Source: Chionis minor (taxonomy: Eukaryota; Chordata; Aves; Charadriiformes; Chionididae). From it: a stretch of 64,000 bases of DNA. The stretch spans positions 195,024-259,023 of the forward strand of contig VZSF01008207.1 in assembly GCA_013398295.1 (NCBI GenBank), read 5' to 3'. A program made the translations under genes and the position numbers. Shown here piece by piece: positions 61,001 through 64,000 of this stretch. How positions within the stretch are numbered: the first letter of the stretch is position 1; the number at the start of each line of letters is the position of its first letter. The notes below the pieces were generated by a model. That model searched no databases. It was not told the DNA's origin and was given only the letters and a program-made list of their open reading frames with translations.

Positions 61001-63816
61001 TCTGAGAAGTGCAGTGCTAGAGCCTGATGTTTCACCCGCGTGACAGTGGCAGGAGGAGAGACAGGAAAGAGGAGTCTCTTGCTAAATTATCTGACATGCA
61101 AGTGTGGGTAAAGCTTGCTGTTGTCAAGCGAAGAAAGACCTGTCTGTGTGAAGGCTTTGTATGCTTAGCCTGTTTCTATATACATACAGGGAATAACAGG
61201 TATATGCCACAGATCTAGGATCTTTTTGTTTTGCAGCCCTTGCTGTGTCAGCTGTCACTTGCTTTCCTTATCCAGTAAGAGTTTAGGACTGTGCTAGCTT
61301 TAATTACCTTGGTCACCTCAAATTAAGAAACTGTAATCTGTATAAGAATGTAGATTTTGTATGAATTTAAACATCTTTGTTGTGTGCATCATTTTCTCCT
61401 ACAGGATTTTCTTCAAGAACTGTGTTTCACTCCTGATTGTACAGGCCTTATTTCAAAAATAGTTATTTTCAGTTCTTCGGGTTTGGTGAAATGTGAAGTA
61501 AGTAAATGTTCACATAAAATATGAAAATAATCTTTAAAATATTTGCTCTGGTAAAGGAGGTAAGGTGAAGATGAGAATGTAACTACAAACTGATAAATCA
61601 TACACTATTTTAACTACAGAATCTGAGCATTATTTAGAAATATTAATTACCTGTTCTTCTGGTGGAGTAGGCTTTACTTTATGTTATTGAGTAGAAATGT
61701 CATGGATGGATACTGTAGTTTTGGTTTATGTTTCATTTGCGCGACATGAAAGGAACTCTGTTAGTTTAACTTAAGAGATGATCTTGCTAAATGAAATAAC
61801 ACTGTTGGTAGAGTGCTTTTACCCTCTACAGAGTCACAGCAAGATGGATATTTTTTCACAGAGCAATATTGATCTGTGAGAAGCAAAAAAAAGATTGTAG
61901 CTTGCTTCCTGCCCACCAGCAAAGCAAAACAGCCTCCAGTTCTTCCTGACTTTGTGTTATCTTTCAACCTAGCTTTTCTGCAGATGAAGGAATGTTGCTA
62001 TACACCAGGTTATAGCAGTAGAAGATAAGTTTAGGTAGACCTTCATGAGGCTTATGTAGGCTGCATGATCTCTTTCATAGAATCACTTTTACTGCTTTCC
62101 AAAGCATCAAATGTTCCTTGGTTTTCAGTACAGCAATGTTGCACTGTAACTCAAATTTAATTAATATGATGTCACTTATTTTGCTAGTTTGAACAAAAAA
62201 TCACAAAAACCAAGGAACCACCAAGAGCCAGTATTAAACAGAAATGTTCAAGGTAAGCTCTCTACTGTTTAAAAATAAGTTGAATCAGTTTGAGAACAAA
62301 ACAGTTTTCTCTAGGATTGGTTTTCATGCCTTTTTAAGAATTGTTAAACTACCACAAATACTGCACAAAGCTATTCTTGCCCCTTGCCTCTGATAAACTA
62401 AAAAGTCCAGTAAAAAACATAATGATCCAATTATAAAAGCATTTAATTAACTTGTAAAAGAAGATGCAGAGCTGCAGATTTATAACATGAGCACAGGAGG
62501 GCATTAATTGGTATTGCTGACTAAATTATTGGTAGCTCTCTAGTGGTCATACAGTTCTTTAAAAGCAACATTTTCAGTTTGGCCACAGGAAACTGTTTTC
62601 AAATATACAGGATGTGAGTTGATGCAAATCTGATTTCCACACCCCTCTGTATTGAGAGATAAATTATCCATTCCACCATTGACTTCCCAGCAATTTAAAC
62701 CAATAGCTTTTGAATATAAACTGCTGCAGTCTCGTTTAAGTATTTATACCTGAAACCTAATTTCATTGTGAAATCTGCGGGCAGAAAAGTAACATTTTTG
62801 GGAAAGTGGGATTTGAAGGCTGCGTGCAGAATGCGGCGACTGCTTTTTTGGTTTTGCTCTCTGTACATGTCTCATTCGTGCTAAGATACTTAGCAATCAG
62901 AAAACTAAAAGAAGGGGTGTCTGTAATTCTTCTTAATGCGTTGTCTTCATTTCACTCAAATTTCAGTGCATGTGTGTCTGGATTAGAATACCACTTCTGT
63001 TTTCAGTCTGAAATTGCAAGCATCGTTCTATTCCTTCCCCTTGCGAGAGGGAAGAAATTCGGCAAGATTTTTAGCTGGATGGGAAGAGGTATCGCTGTGT
63101 GGCCTGAGTTCAACACCACTGTTCCACAGAATTTACTATCTAACCAGCTTTGTGTGACTATTTAGAAAGTGTAAATAAGAACTATGTATAATGGTACTAC
63201 TTCAGTTGTTGATGCACGTACTGTTGACGTAACTGAGTAACTGAGTTTACACTTTTTGGTCAAGTGAGTTTTATAAATAATCAGGAGTCATGCTGAGAGG
63301 ATAGGCAAAACTGATCTTTAAACGTTAAGGAAATCAAATGTTAATATTTGGTTCAAAATACTGAGCTATAAATTAACAAAAAAACCCTAATAGTATTTAA
63401 TTTAATCCTCATTTAGACATCTTTAATGGGAGTAAAAATTATTGCTTCTTGAGGATATTTTTACACTTCATCTTTATGAAACTTTTATGAAATTTTGTGG
63501 TCTCTTAACTTGTAAATGAAAATTGGCTTTATTATATTTGTACTTTTCAGCATAGTATTTTTTTAGTAGGCTAAATCTTATAGCTATTGTAAAACATGAA
63601 AAATACCTGAGATGTGCCTAATTACTTTGACACTTTACCTCAACTAACGTTAGGCTCACCGCTTAATCGCTTTTCTCAGTCTTAGGAAGTTAAAAATGAA
63701 ACAAGAAAAAAAATTACGAAGAAAACGTGCACGAGAAGAGGCACAGAATTCTGCTAAAAAGAAAATAGAAGAAAACCAGATGGGAAACGAACCATCTCAA
63801 CACAGTGATCACAGTG
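21992..63816 (+). CDS. TTC3: TTC3, E3 ubiquitin ligase with TPR repeats; first 25 coding exons, 3' end outside the window
   Basis: TTC3 is a large (about 2,000 residues in human) E3 ligase known for acting on phosphorylated Akt, with N-terminal TPRs and a C-terminal RING-H2. The 25 exons listed below join in one frame to 766 complete codons. Residues 41-201 are the family N-terminal region ([34 protein letters not shown]). Residues about 206-307 are three TPR units ([45 protein letters not shown]). Residues 309-440 are a Lys-rich, weakly conserved linker; 441-593 a second conserved helical part ([41 protein letters not shown]). Residues 599-698 are a Cys/His-rich module, and 721-766 a basic helix. 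The RING and the stop lie to the right. The start is 21992 (ACCATGG). The predicted N-terminus is about 25 residues shorter than I recall for human. Confidence 0.97.
22067..25093 (+). other. TTC3: TTC3 intron after coding exon 1
   Basis: A 3.0 kb AT-rich intron. Frames at 23357-23686 (-), 24027-24336 (both strands) and 24556-24744 (+) have no recognised domain. No repeat family is identified. Confidence 0.75.
25094..25139 (+). CDS. TTC3: TTC3 coding exon 2
   Basis: 46 bases between ATCTTTAG and GTATGT, encoding [15 protein letters not shown] plus one base. The GHGVF block fits the DGVGV segment I recall in mammalian TTC3. The exon is small, but both phases match. Confidence 0.85.
25140..26287 (+). 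other. TTC3: TTC3 intron after coding exon 2
   Basis: A 1.15 kb intron. I see nothing recognisable in it. Confidence 0.8.
26288..26420 (+). CDS. TTC3: TTC3 coding exon 3
   Basis: The donor is TTGGAG|GTAAGT. It encodes [38 protein letters not shown] and SLVADW. The CDxIKIxIFWPLLF-like block is diagnostic for TTC3. Confidence 0.97.
26640..27078 (+). mobile_element. CR1 LINE fragment, 3' end, sense
   Basis: A CR1 3' segment in the TTC3 intron, from GAGAGGGTGCAGTGAAGGGCC to the tail (TCCCTTCCAACCCCTAAT, then GTTCTGTGATTCTGA). The frame at 26793-26999 ([20 protein letters not shown]) is the degenerate C-terminus of CR1 ORF2, not a host gene. Confidence 0.95.
27279..27363 (+). CDS. TTC3: TTC3 coding exon 4
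   Basis: Between TTTTTAAGCAG and GTAAGT. It encodes (S)[19 protein letters not shown] then LVDLIKKVV and ends in phase 0. Confidence 0.96.
27364..28594 (+). other. TTC3: TTC3 intron after coding exon 4
   Basis: A 1.2 kb intron. A 100-codon frame at 27914-28216 is Ser/Pro/Leu-rich and pyrimidine-biased. I regard it as chance. Confidence 0.75.
28595..28648 (+). CDS. TTC3: TTC3 coding exon 5
   Basis: 54 bases, phase 0 at both ends, encoding [18 protein letters not shown], the conserved FLIGGLLRIG-type block. Its loss would keep the frame. Confidence 0.97.
28649..31115 (+). other. TTC3: TTC3 intron after coding exon 5
   Basis: A 2.5 kb intron that contains copy 1 of a diverged repeat (about 29160-30130). 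It also holds a short imperfect tandem array with the core TTAGGTTCATT at about 29488-29550. No exon is seen. Confidence 0.75.
29160..30130 (+). repeat. Diverged interspersed repeat, copy 1 (pairs with 35640-36640)
   Basis: This stretch aligns collinearly with one in the intron after coding exon 9, about 6.5 kb downstream and in the same orientation. Shared blocks include ATATTTGGCTTGCATTTCT (29819-29837) against ATATCTGGCTTATATTTCT (36287-36305). GGCAATGCTGT is found at 30076-30086 and 36583-36593. The family is not recognised. Boundaries are approximate. Confidence 0.6.
31116..31239 (+). CDS. TTC3: TTC3 coding exon 6
   Basis: Encodes [40 protein letters not shown] and E, ending on a split Cys codon. 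It matches the ALNWIKYAGDV segment of the family. The donor is GAAT|GTAAGT. Confidence 0.96.
31240..32204 (+). other. TTC3: TTC3 intron after coding exon 6
   Basis: A 965-base intron with a short GTG microsatellite near 31366-31380. Nothing else is recognised. Confidence 0.8.
32205..32290 (+). CDS. TTC3: TTC3 coding exon 7
   Basis: Preceded by a long T tract and TCTGCAG. It encodes (C)[19 protein letters not shown] then AVTCENCRK and ends in phase 0. A CxxC pair (CENC) is present. Confidence 0.96.
32291..33051 (+). other. TTC3: TTC3 intron after coding exon 7
   Basis: A 761-base intron. I see nothing recognisable. Confidence 0.8.
33052..33146 (+). CDS. TTC3: TTC3 coding exon 8, TPR 1
   Basis: Encodes [20 protein letters not shown] then [11 protein letters not shown]. 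The KGNEEF...G.FD.AI..YTKAIE pattern is a canonical TPR unit (residues about 206-239, completed by the next exon). Confidence 0.97.
33147..35255 (+). other. TTC3: TTC3 intron after coding exon 8
   Basis: A 2.1 kb intron with a CR1 fragment at 34473-34615 and long T/A runs near 34868-34882 and 34987-34999. No exon is seen. Confidence 0.8.
34473..34615 (+). mobile_element. CR1 LINE fragment, extreme 3' end
   Basis: Shows the typical CR1 tail (GTATTCAAGGCCAGGTTGGA, CTTTGAGCAACCTGGTCTAG) ending in CCATTCTATGATCCT. It is strongly 5'-truncated. Confidence 0.93.
35256..35318 (+). CDS. TTC3: TTC3 coding exon 9, TPR 2 (first half)
   Basis: Encodes (C)[19 protein letters not shown] then Y and a split Lys codon. 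The LLYGNRALC helix is the first helix of the second TPR. The acceptor is CTTTAAG, less usual than CAG. Confidence 0.96.
35640..36640 (+). repeat. Diverged interspersed repeat, copy 2
   Basis: Collinear partner of 29160-30130. TTTTCCCGGTGTTATGCTTG near 35833 pairs with a similar TTTTCCTGGTGGTGTGCTC near 29342. Further blocks are given under copy 1. Ends are approximate and the family is unknown. Confidence 0.6.
37312..37662 (-). mobile_element. CR1 LINE fragment, 3' end
   Basis: Starts on + with TCATAGAATCATAGAATAG, the reverse complement of the CR1 3' repeat, followed by GTTGGAAGGGACCTTTAAAG and the standard tail. Similarity fades after about 37660. Confidence 0.95.
38693..38747 (+). CDS. 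TTC3: TTC3 coding exon 10, TPR 2 (second half)
   Basis: Encodes (K)[18 protein letters not shown], the A.AD...A..L.P pattern closing the second TPR. The donor is AAAG|GTTAGT (T at +3, non-consensus). Confidence 0.96.
38748..39457 (+). other. TTC3: TTC3 intron after coding exon 10
   Basis: A 710-base AT-rich intron. I see nothing recognisable. Confidence 0.8.
39458..39620 (+). CDS. TTC3: TTC3 coding exon 11, TPR 3 and following helix
   Basis: Encodes [31 protein letters not shown] (third TPR) and [20 protein letters not shown], a charged helix that fits the GIKDLIQQ segment of the family. The donor is AATG|GTAAAC. Confidence 0.96.
39776..39824 (+). CDS. TTC3: TTC3 coding exon 12
   Basis: A 49-base exon after a 155-base intron whose 3' half (about 39707-39775) is an unusually long pyrimidine tract ending TCTCTAG. 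It encodes (G)[16 protein letters not shown], which is Lys-rich. Conservation is weak here, but both phases fit. Confidence 0.85.
39825..40993 (+). other. TTC3: TTC3 intron after coding exon 12
   Basis: A 1.17 kb intron with a short CR1 fragment at 40298-40373 and a T run near 40716-40725. No exon like the mammalian segment with the Akt site is seen. Confidence 0.75.
40298..40373 (-). mobile_element. CR1 LINE fragment, extreme 3' end
   Basis: TCATAGAAT, then GGGGTTGGAAGGGACTTCCA and ATCTGGTCCAACCCCCCTGC, give the reverse complement of the last 75 or so bases of CR1. Confidence 0.9.
40994..41117 (+). CDS. TTC3: TTC3 coding exon 13
   Basis: Encodes (K)[39 protein letters not shown] and TR, in phase 0 at the end. 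EIEKDRKRI lines up with VEKERDFRKI in mammals; the rest is poorly conserved. The donor is AGG|GTAAGT. Confidence 0.9.
41952..42923. mobile_element. Old LTR-type element, copy A, split by a solo LTR
   Basis: Two blocks (41952-42429 and 42726-42923) align with the uninterrupted copy B at 55762-56662. Shared stretches include AGCTCAAGGGGAGAT-like and TTCAAAGTTACCAAT-like sequence. A TTTGGTCAAGGA-type segment before a common TTCACA/ATCACA end also matches. It opens with TG and ends with CA. Copy A lacks about 250 bases present in B. It is probably an avian ERVL-type LTR; this classification is from general resemblance only. Confidence 0.75.
42430..42725 (+). mobile_element. Solo LTR nested in copy A, 5-base target duplication
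   Basis: It starts TGTCCTGGTTCCAGCAGGGA and ends AACCAAGCCACGACA, the standard ends of a common avian ERVL-type LTR, with TTTTTATCTCAACCCACGAG in the R/U5 part. It is flanked by ATGGC (42425-42429) and GTGGC (42726-42730). At 296 bases it is about half the length of the related LTR at 43095, so it is internally deleted. The frame at 42290-42676 crosses it and is not a gene. Confidence 0.88.
43095..43682 (-). mobile_element. Solo LTR, same family, opposite strand
   Basis: On + it runs from TGTCAGGGTTTAACCCTG to CCCAGCCAAAACCAGTATG, the reverse complement of the same LTR type as 42430-42725 (GAGAAAACCCGTGGGCTGAG, then ATAAAGACAGTTGAAC). It is 588 bases long and flanked by TATGT (43090-43094) and GATGT (43683-43687), a 4/5 match. 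The terminal bases have mutated from the usual GACA. Confidence 0.85.
44724..44778 (+). CDS. TTC3: TTC3 coding exon 14
   Basis: Encodes [18 protein letters not shown] plus one base, between TCTCATTAG and CAA|GTGAGT. It is poorly conserved and supported mainly by splice sites and phase. Confidence 0.75.
44779..48225 (+). other. TTC3: TTC3 intron after coding exon 14
   Basis: A 3.4 kb intron with a pyrimidine tract at about 45468-45517 and a perfect 20-base palindrome at 47921-47940. No exon or named repeat is seen. Confidence 0.75.
47921..47940. repeat. Perfect 20-base palindrome
   Basis: AATATTTGTTAACAAATATT reads the same on both strands. It lies in AT-rich intron DNA and may be chance. 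Confidence 0.6.
48226..48286 (+). CDS. TTC3: TTC3 coding exon 15
   Basis: Encodes (S)[19 protein letters not shown] and a split Arg codon. The basic [10 protein letters not shown] run fits the PKHKGKQKSRNNESEK stretch I recall in mammals. The donor is CGAG|GTAAGA. Confidence 0.88.
48287..50699 (+). other. TTC3: TTC3 intron after coding exon 15
   Basis: A 2.4 kb intron. Frames at 48580-48849 and 50144-50350 are without family features. I see nothing else. Confidence 0.75.
50700..50751 (+). CDS. TTC3: TTC3 coding exon 16
   Basis: A 52-base exon after TTGTTTGTAG, encoding (R)[17 protein letters not shown] and ending at CAG|GTAACT. Low conservation; phase and splice sites fit. Confidence 0.8.
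51180..51640 (+). repeat. Unclassified segment with hairpins and TATA-like box
   Basis: It differs from its AT-rich flanks. It contains a perfect 12-base stem (51251-51262 with 51268-51279) and a second 7-base stem (51302-51308 with 51316-51322). A TATAAAA at 51478-51484 and a repeated ACCCCTT motif near 51560-51590 follow. It could be a decayed LTR, but no terminal TG/CA pair with a target duplication was found. Confidence 0.4.
53128..53210 (+). repeat. Tandem duplication, 50-base period
   Basis: TTCTCA, then TTTTTCAAAAATG and TTTGTTAACAAAA, occurs twice with start points 50 bases apart (53128 and 53178). The second copy is partial. Confidence 0.8.
53624..53761 (+). CDS. TTC3: TTC3 coding exon 17
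   Basis: 138 bases, phase 0 at both ends, encoding [40 protein letters not shown] and NPSELK. It matches the conserved LIQDGYMALLEQRC block of TTC3. Confidence 0.97.
53762..54814 (+). other. TTC3: TTC3 intron after coding exon 17
   Basis: A 1.05 kb AT-rich intron. I see nothing recognisable. Confidence 0.8.
54815..54895 (+). CDS. TTC3: TTC3 coding exon 18
   Basis: 81 bases, phase 0 at both ends, encoding [20 protein letters not shown] then LGIGQPE. The LLGIGQPE motif is conserved. The donor is GAG|GTATGA. Confidence 0.97.
54896..55619 (+). other. TTC3: TTC3 intron after coding exon 18
   Basis: A 724-base intron with a T run near 55437-55450. Nothing else is seen. Confidence 0.8.
55620..55732 (+). 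CDS. TTC3: TTC3 coding exon 19
   Basis: Encodes [37 protein letters not shown] and a split Arg codon, a TPR-like helical pair (AE.QFKKIIE...[11 protein letters not shown]). The donor AACAG|GTTGGT is weak, and an LTR-type element begins about 30 bases beyond it. Confidence 0.96.
55762..56662. mobile_element. Old LTR-type element, copy B (uninterrupted)
   Basis: About 900 bases, TG at the left end and CATCCATCACA at the right, aligning with copy A. It has an internal tandem of ACTTGGTCAATGT (about 56043-56071). It lacks the solo LTR found in copy A, so it shows the unoccupied site (GTGTTGATTGCATGGTTGG, near 56465). No clear target duplication; ends are inferred from the alignment. Confidence 0.75.
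56833..57242 (+). mobile_element. Probable solo LTR with 4-base duplication
   Basis: It begins TGGAAGCCATTG and ends GCATTCTGACA, flanked by ATAA on both sides (56829-56832 and 57243-57246). An AATAAA at 57165-57170 lies about 75 bases from the right end, as in an R/U5 boundary, which sets the strand. The family is not recognised. A four-base duplication is short enough to be chance. Confidence 0.55.
57354..58134 (-). mobile_element. Avian ERV LTR, antisense to TTC3
   Basis: The right end on + (CAGAAACCCAATACA) is the reverse complement of the TGTATTGGGTTT-type start of a common avian LTR. GGGTTGAGATAAAGACAGGG near 57484 matches the R/U5 part shared with the LTRs at 42430 and 43095. CACCTGCTCCAGCTGGGTCC and GGGGCTGCAAGGGAATCTCT are also typical. 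The left end is approximate. The open frames at 57585-58010 lie in it. Confidence 0.82.
58150..58690. other. GC-rich unclassified segment
   Basis: It follows the LTR and is clearly GC-richer than the surrounding intron. Three overlapping - strand frames (58165-58520, up to 110 codons) are open, but none shows a known motif. It may be internal ERV sequence or another repeat. I cannot assign it. Confidence 0.4.
58841..58967 (+). CDS. TTC3: TTC3 coding exon 20
   Basis: Encodes (R)[39 protein letters not shown] and NLQ, ending phase 0 at [17 protein letters not shown] is a strongly conserved TTC3 block. The open frame from 58866 is the same frame and runs past the donor. Confidence 0.97.
58968..60598 (+). 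other. TTC3: TTC3 intron after coding exon 20
   Basis: A 1.6 kb intron with no recognised repeat or exon. The frame at 59701-59928 (-) has no family features. Confidence 0.75.
60599..60721 (+). CDS. TTC3: TTC3 coding exon 21, Cys-rich module part 1
   Basis: Phase 0 at both ends; encodes [40 protein letters not shown] and K. C613 and C618 (C-x4-C), with H619 and H621, start the Cys/His-rich module shared by TTC3 and DZIP3-type proteins. Confidence 0.97.
60825..60926 (+). CDS. TTC3: TTC3 coding exon 22, Cys-rich module part 2
   Basis: Follows a 103-base intron; phase 0 at both ends. It encodes [20 protein letters not shown] then [15 protein letters not shown]642-x2-C645 and H650-x2-C653 look like zinc ligands (an inference). 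Confidence 0.97.
60927..61404 (+). other. TTC3: TTC3 intron after coding exon 22
   Basis: A 478-base intron. I see nothing recognisable. Confidence 0.85.
61405..61497 (+). CDS. TTC3: TTC3 coding exon 23, Cys-rich module part 3
   Basis: Phase 0 at both ends; encodes [20 protein letters not shown] then [12 protein letters not shown]675-x4-C680 and C698 complete the Cys-rich module. The donor is GAA|GTAAGT. Confidence 0.97.
61498..62187 (+). other. TTC3: TTC3 intron after coding exon 23
   Basis: A 690-base intron. I see nothing recognisable. Confidence 0.8.
62188..62252 (+). CDS. TTC3: TTC3 coding exon 24
   Basis: Encodes [21 protein letters not shown] and a split Ser codon. It matches the FEHKV...PPRPILKQKCSS segment of the family. 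The donor is CAAG|GTAAGC. Confidence 0.96.
62253..63679 (+). other. TTC3: TTC3 intron after coding exon 24
   Basis: A 1.4 kb AT-rich intron. The 119-codon frame at 62806-63165 has no known motif and lacks proper exon ends. Confidence 0.75.
63680..63816 (+). CDS. TTC3: TTC3 coding exon 25, last in the window
   Basis: Encodes (S)[39 protein letters not shown] and QHSDHS, ending on a split codon at AGTG|GTATGT. It is a very basic helix (KLRRKRAR), possibly nuclear-targeting or coiled-coil. The gene continues to the right. Confidence 0.95.
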
Positions 63817-64000
63817 GTATGTGGAACTATAGGCTATTGTTCAAAGTTATCATGACATAGTATAGATAAGCATTCTGAATGTCCTAAGTCAAATTATGGC
63901 AGAATACTAATATTGAACATAATCCCCCTTTTAAAAAATTGCATTTTTACTTAAGATTACTTTTATTTCAGTTCTGTTTTAAATTTCTGAGTAACTGCAA
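63817..64000 (+). other. TTC3: TTC3 intron, cut by the window end
   Basis: The start of the intron after coding exon 25. Nothing else is seen. Confidence 0.85.

Noticed and set aside
62806..63165. A 119-codon + strand frame in the last complete TTC3 intron
   Set aside because: Not joined to flanking exons in phase, no TTC3 similarity, and no known family.

Overview
This is a stretch of a bird nuclear genome. It carries several CR1 LINE fragments (both orientations) and avian-type endogenous-retrovirus LTRs. It also shows the gene order RIPPLY3 > < PIGP | TTC3 >, the conserved neighbourhood of human 21q22.13 (in chicken, chromosome 1). The species cannot be named from the sequence alone. Nothing prokaryotic is present, and there is no CRISPR array, operon or tRNA/rRNA gene that I can see.

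Layout: (1) 829-5757, + strand: the last three coding exons of RIPPLY3, a T-box co-repressor, with the WRPW Groucho-binding motif and the Ripply homology domain; its first exon lies left of the window. (2) About 5.8-16.4 kb: intergenic DNA between the tail-to-tail 3' ends of RIPPLY3 and PIGP. It holds a CR1 fragment, a foldback repeat of about 175 bp and an LTR with a TATA box. (3) 16918-20487, - strand: the complete four-exon coding region of PIGP, a 134-residue ER subunit of the enzyme that starts GPI-anchor synthesis. (4) About 20.46-21.69 kb: a CpG island shared head-to-head by PIGP and TTC3, with a 447-base assembly gap in its centre. (5) 21992-63816 and beyond, + strand: the first 25 coding exons of TTC3, an E3 ubiquitin ligase. 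They encode 766 codons with every splice phase matching. TPR repeats, the family-specific middle region and a Cys/His-rich module are present; the C-terminal RING lies right of the window.

The three proteins do not form one pathway: a developmental transcription co-repressor, a GPI-anchor enzyme subunit and a ubiquitin ligase. They are linked by position, and PIGP and TTC3 probably also by a shared promoter.

The TTC3 introns hold most of the mobile DNA. Intron 14 has an old LTR-type element split by a younger solo LTR, plus a second LTR of the same family in the opposite orientation. Intron 20 has three LTR-type elements covering most of its length. Introns 6 and 10 share a diverged repeat of about 1 kb.

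I found no wholly new biological system. The observations most worth checking are the paired splice donors in RIPPLY3, the overlapping upstream ORF at the TTC3 start, the nested LTR insertion with its unoccupied counterpart, the foldback repeats, and the apparent absence of the mammalian Akt site in bird TTC3.
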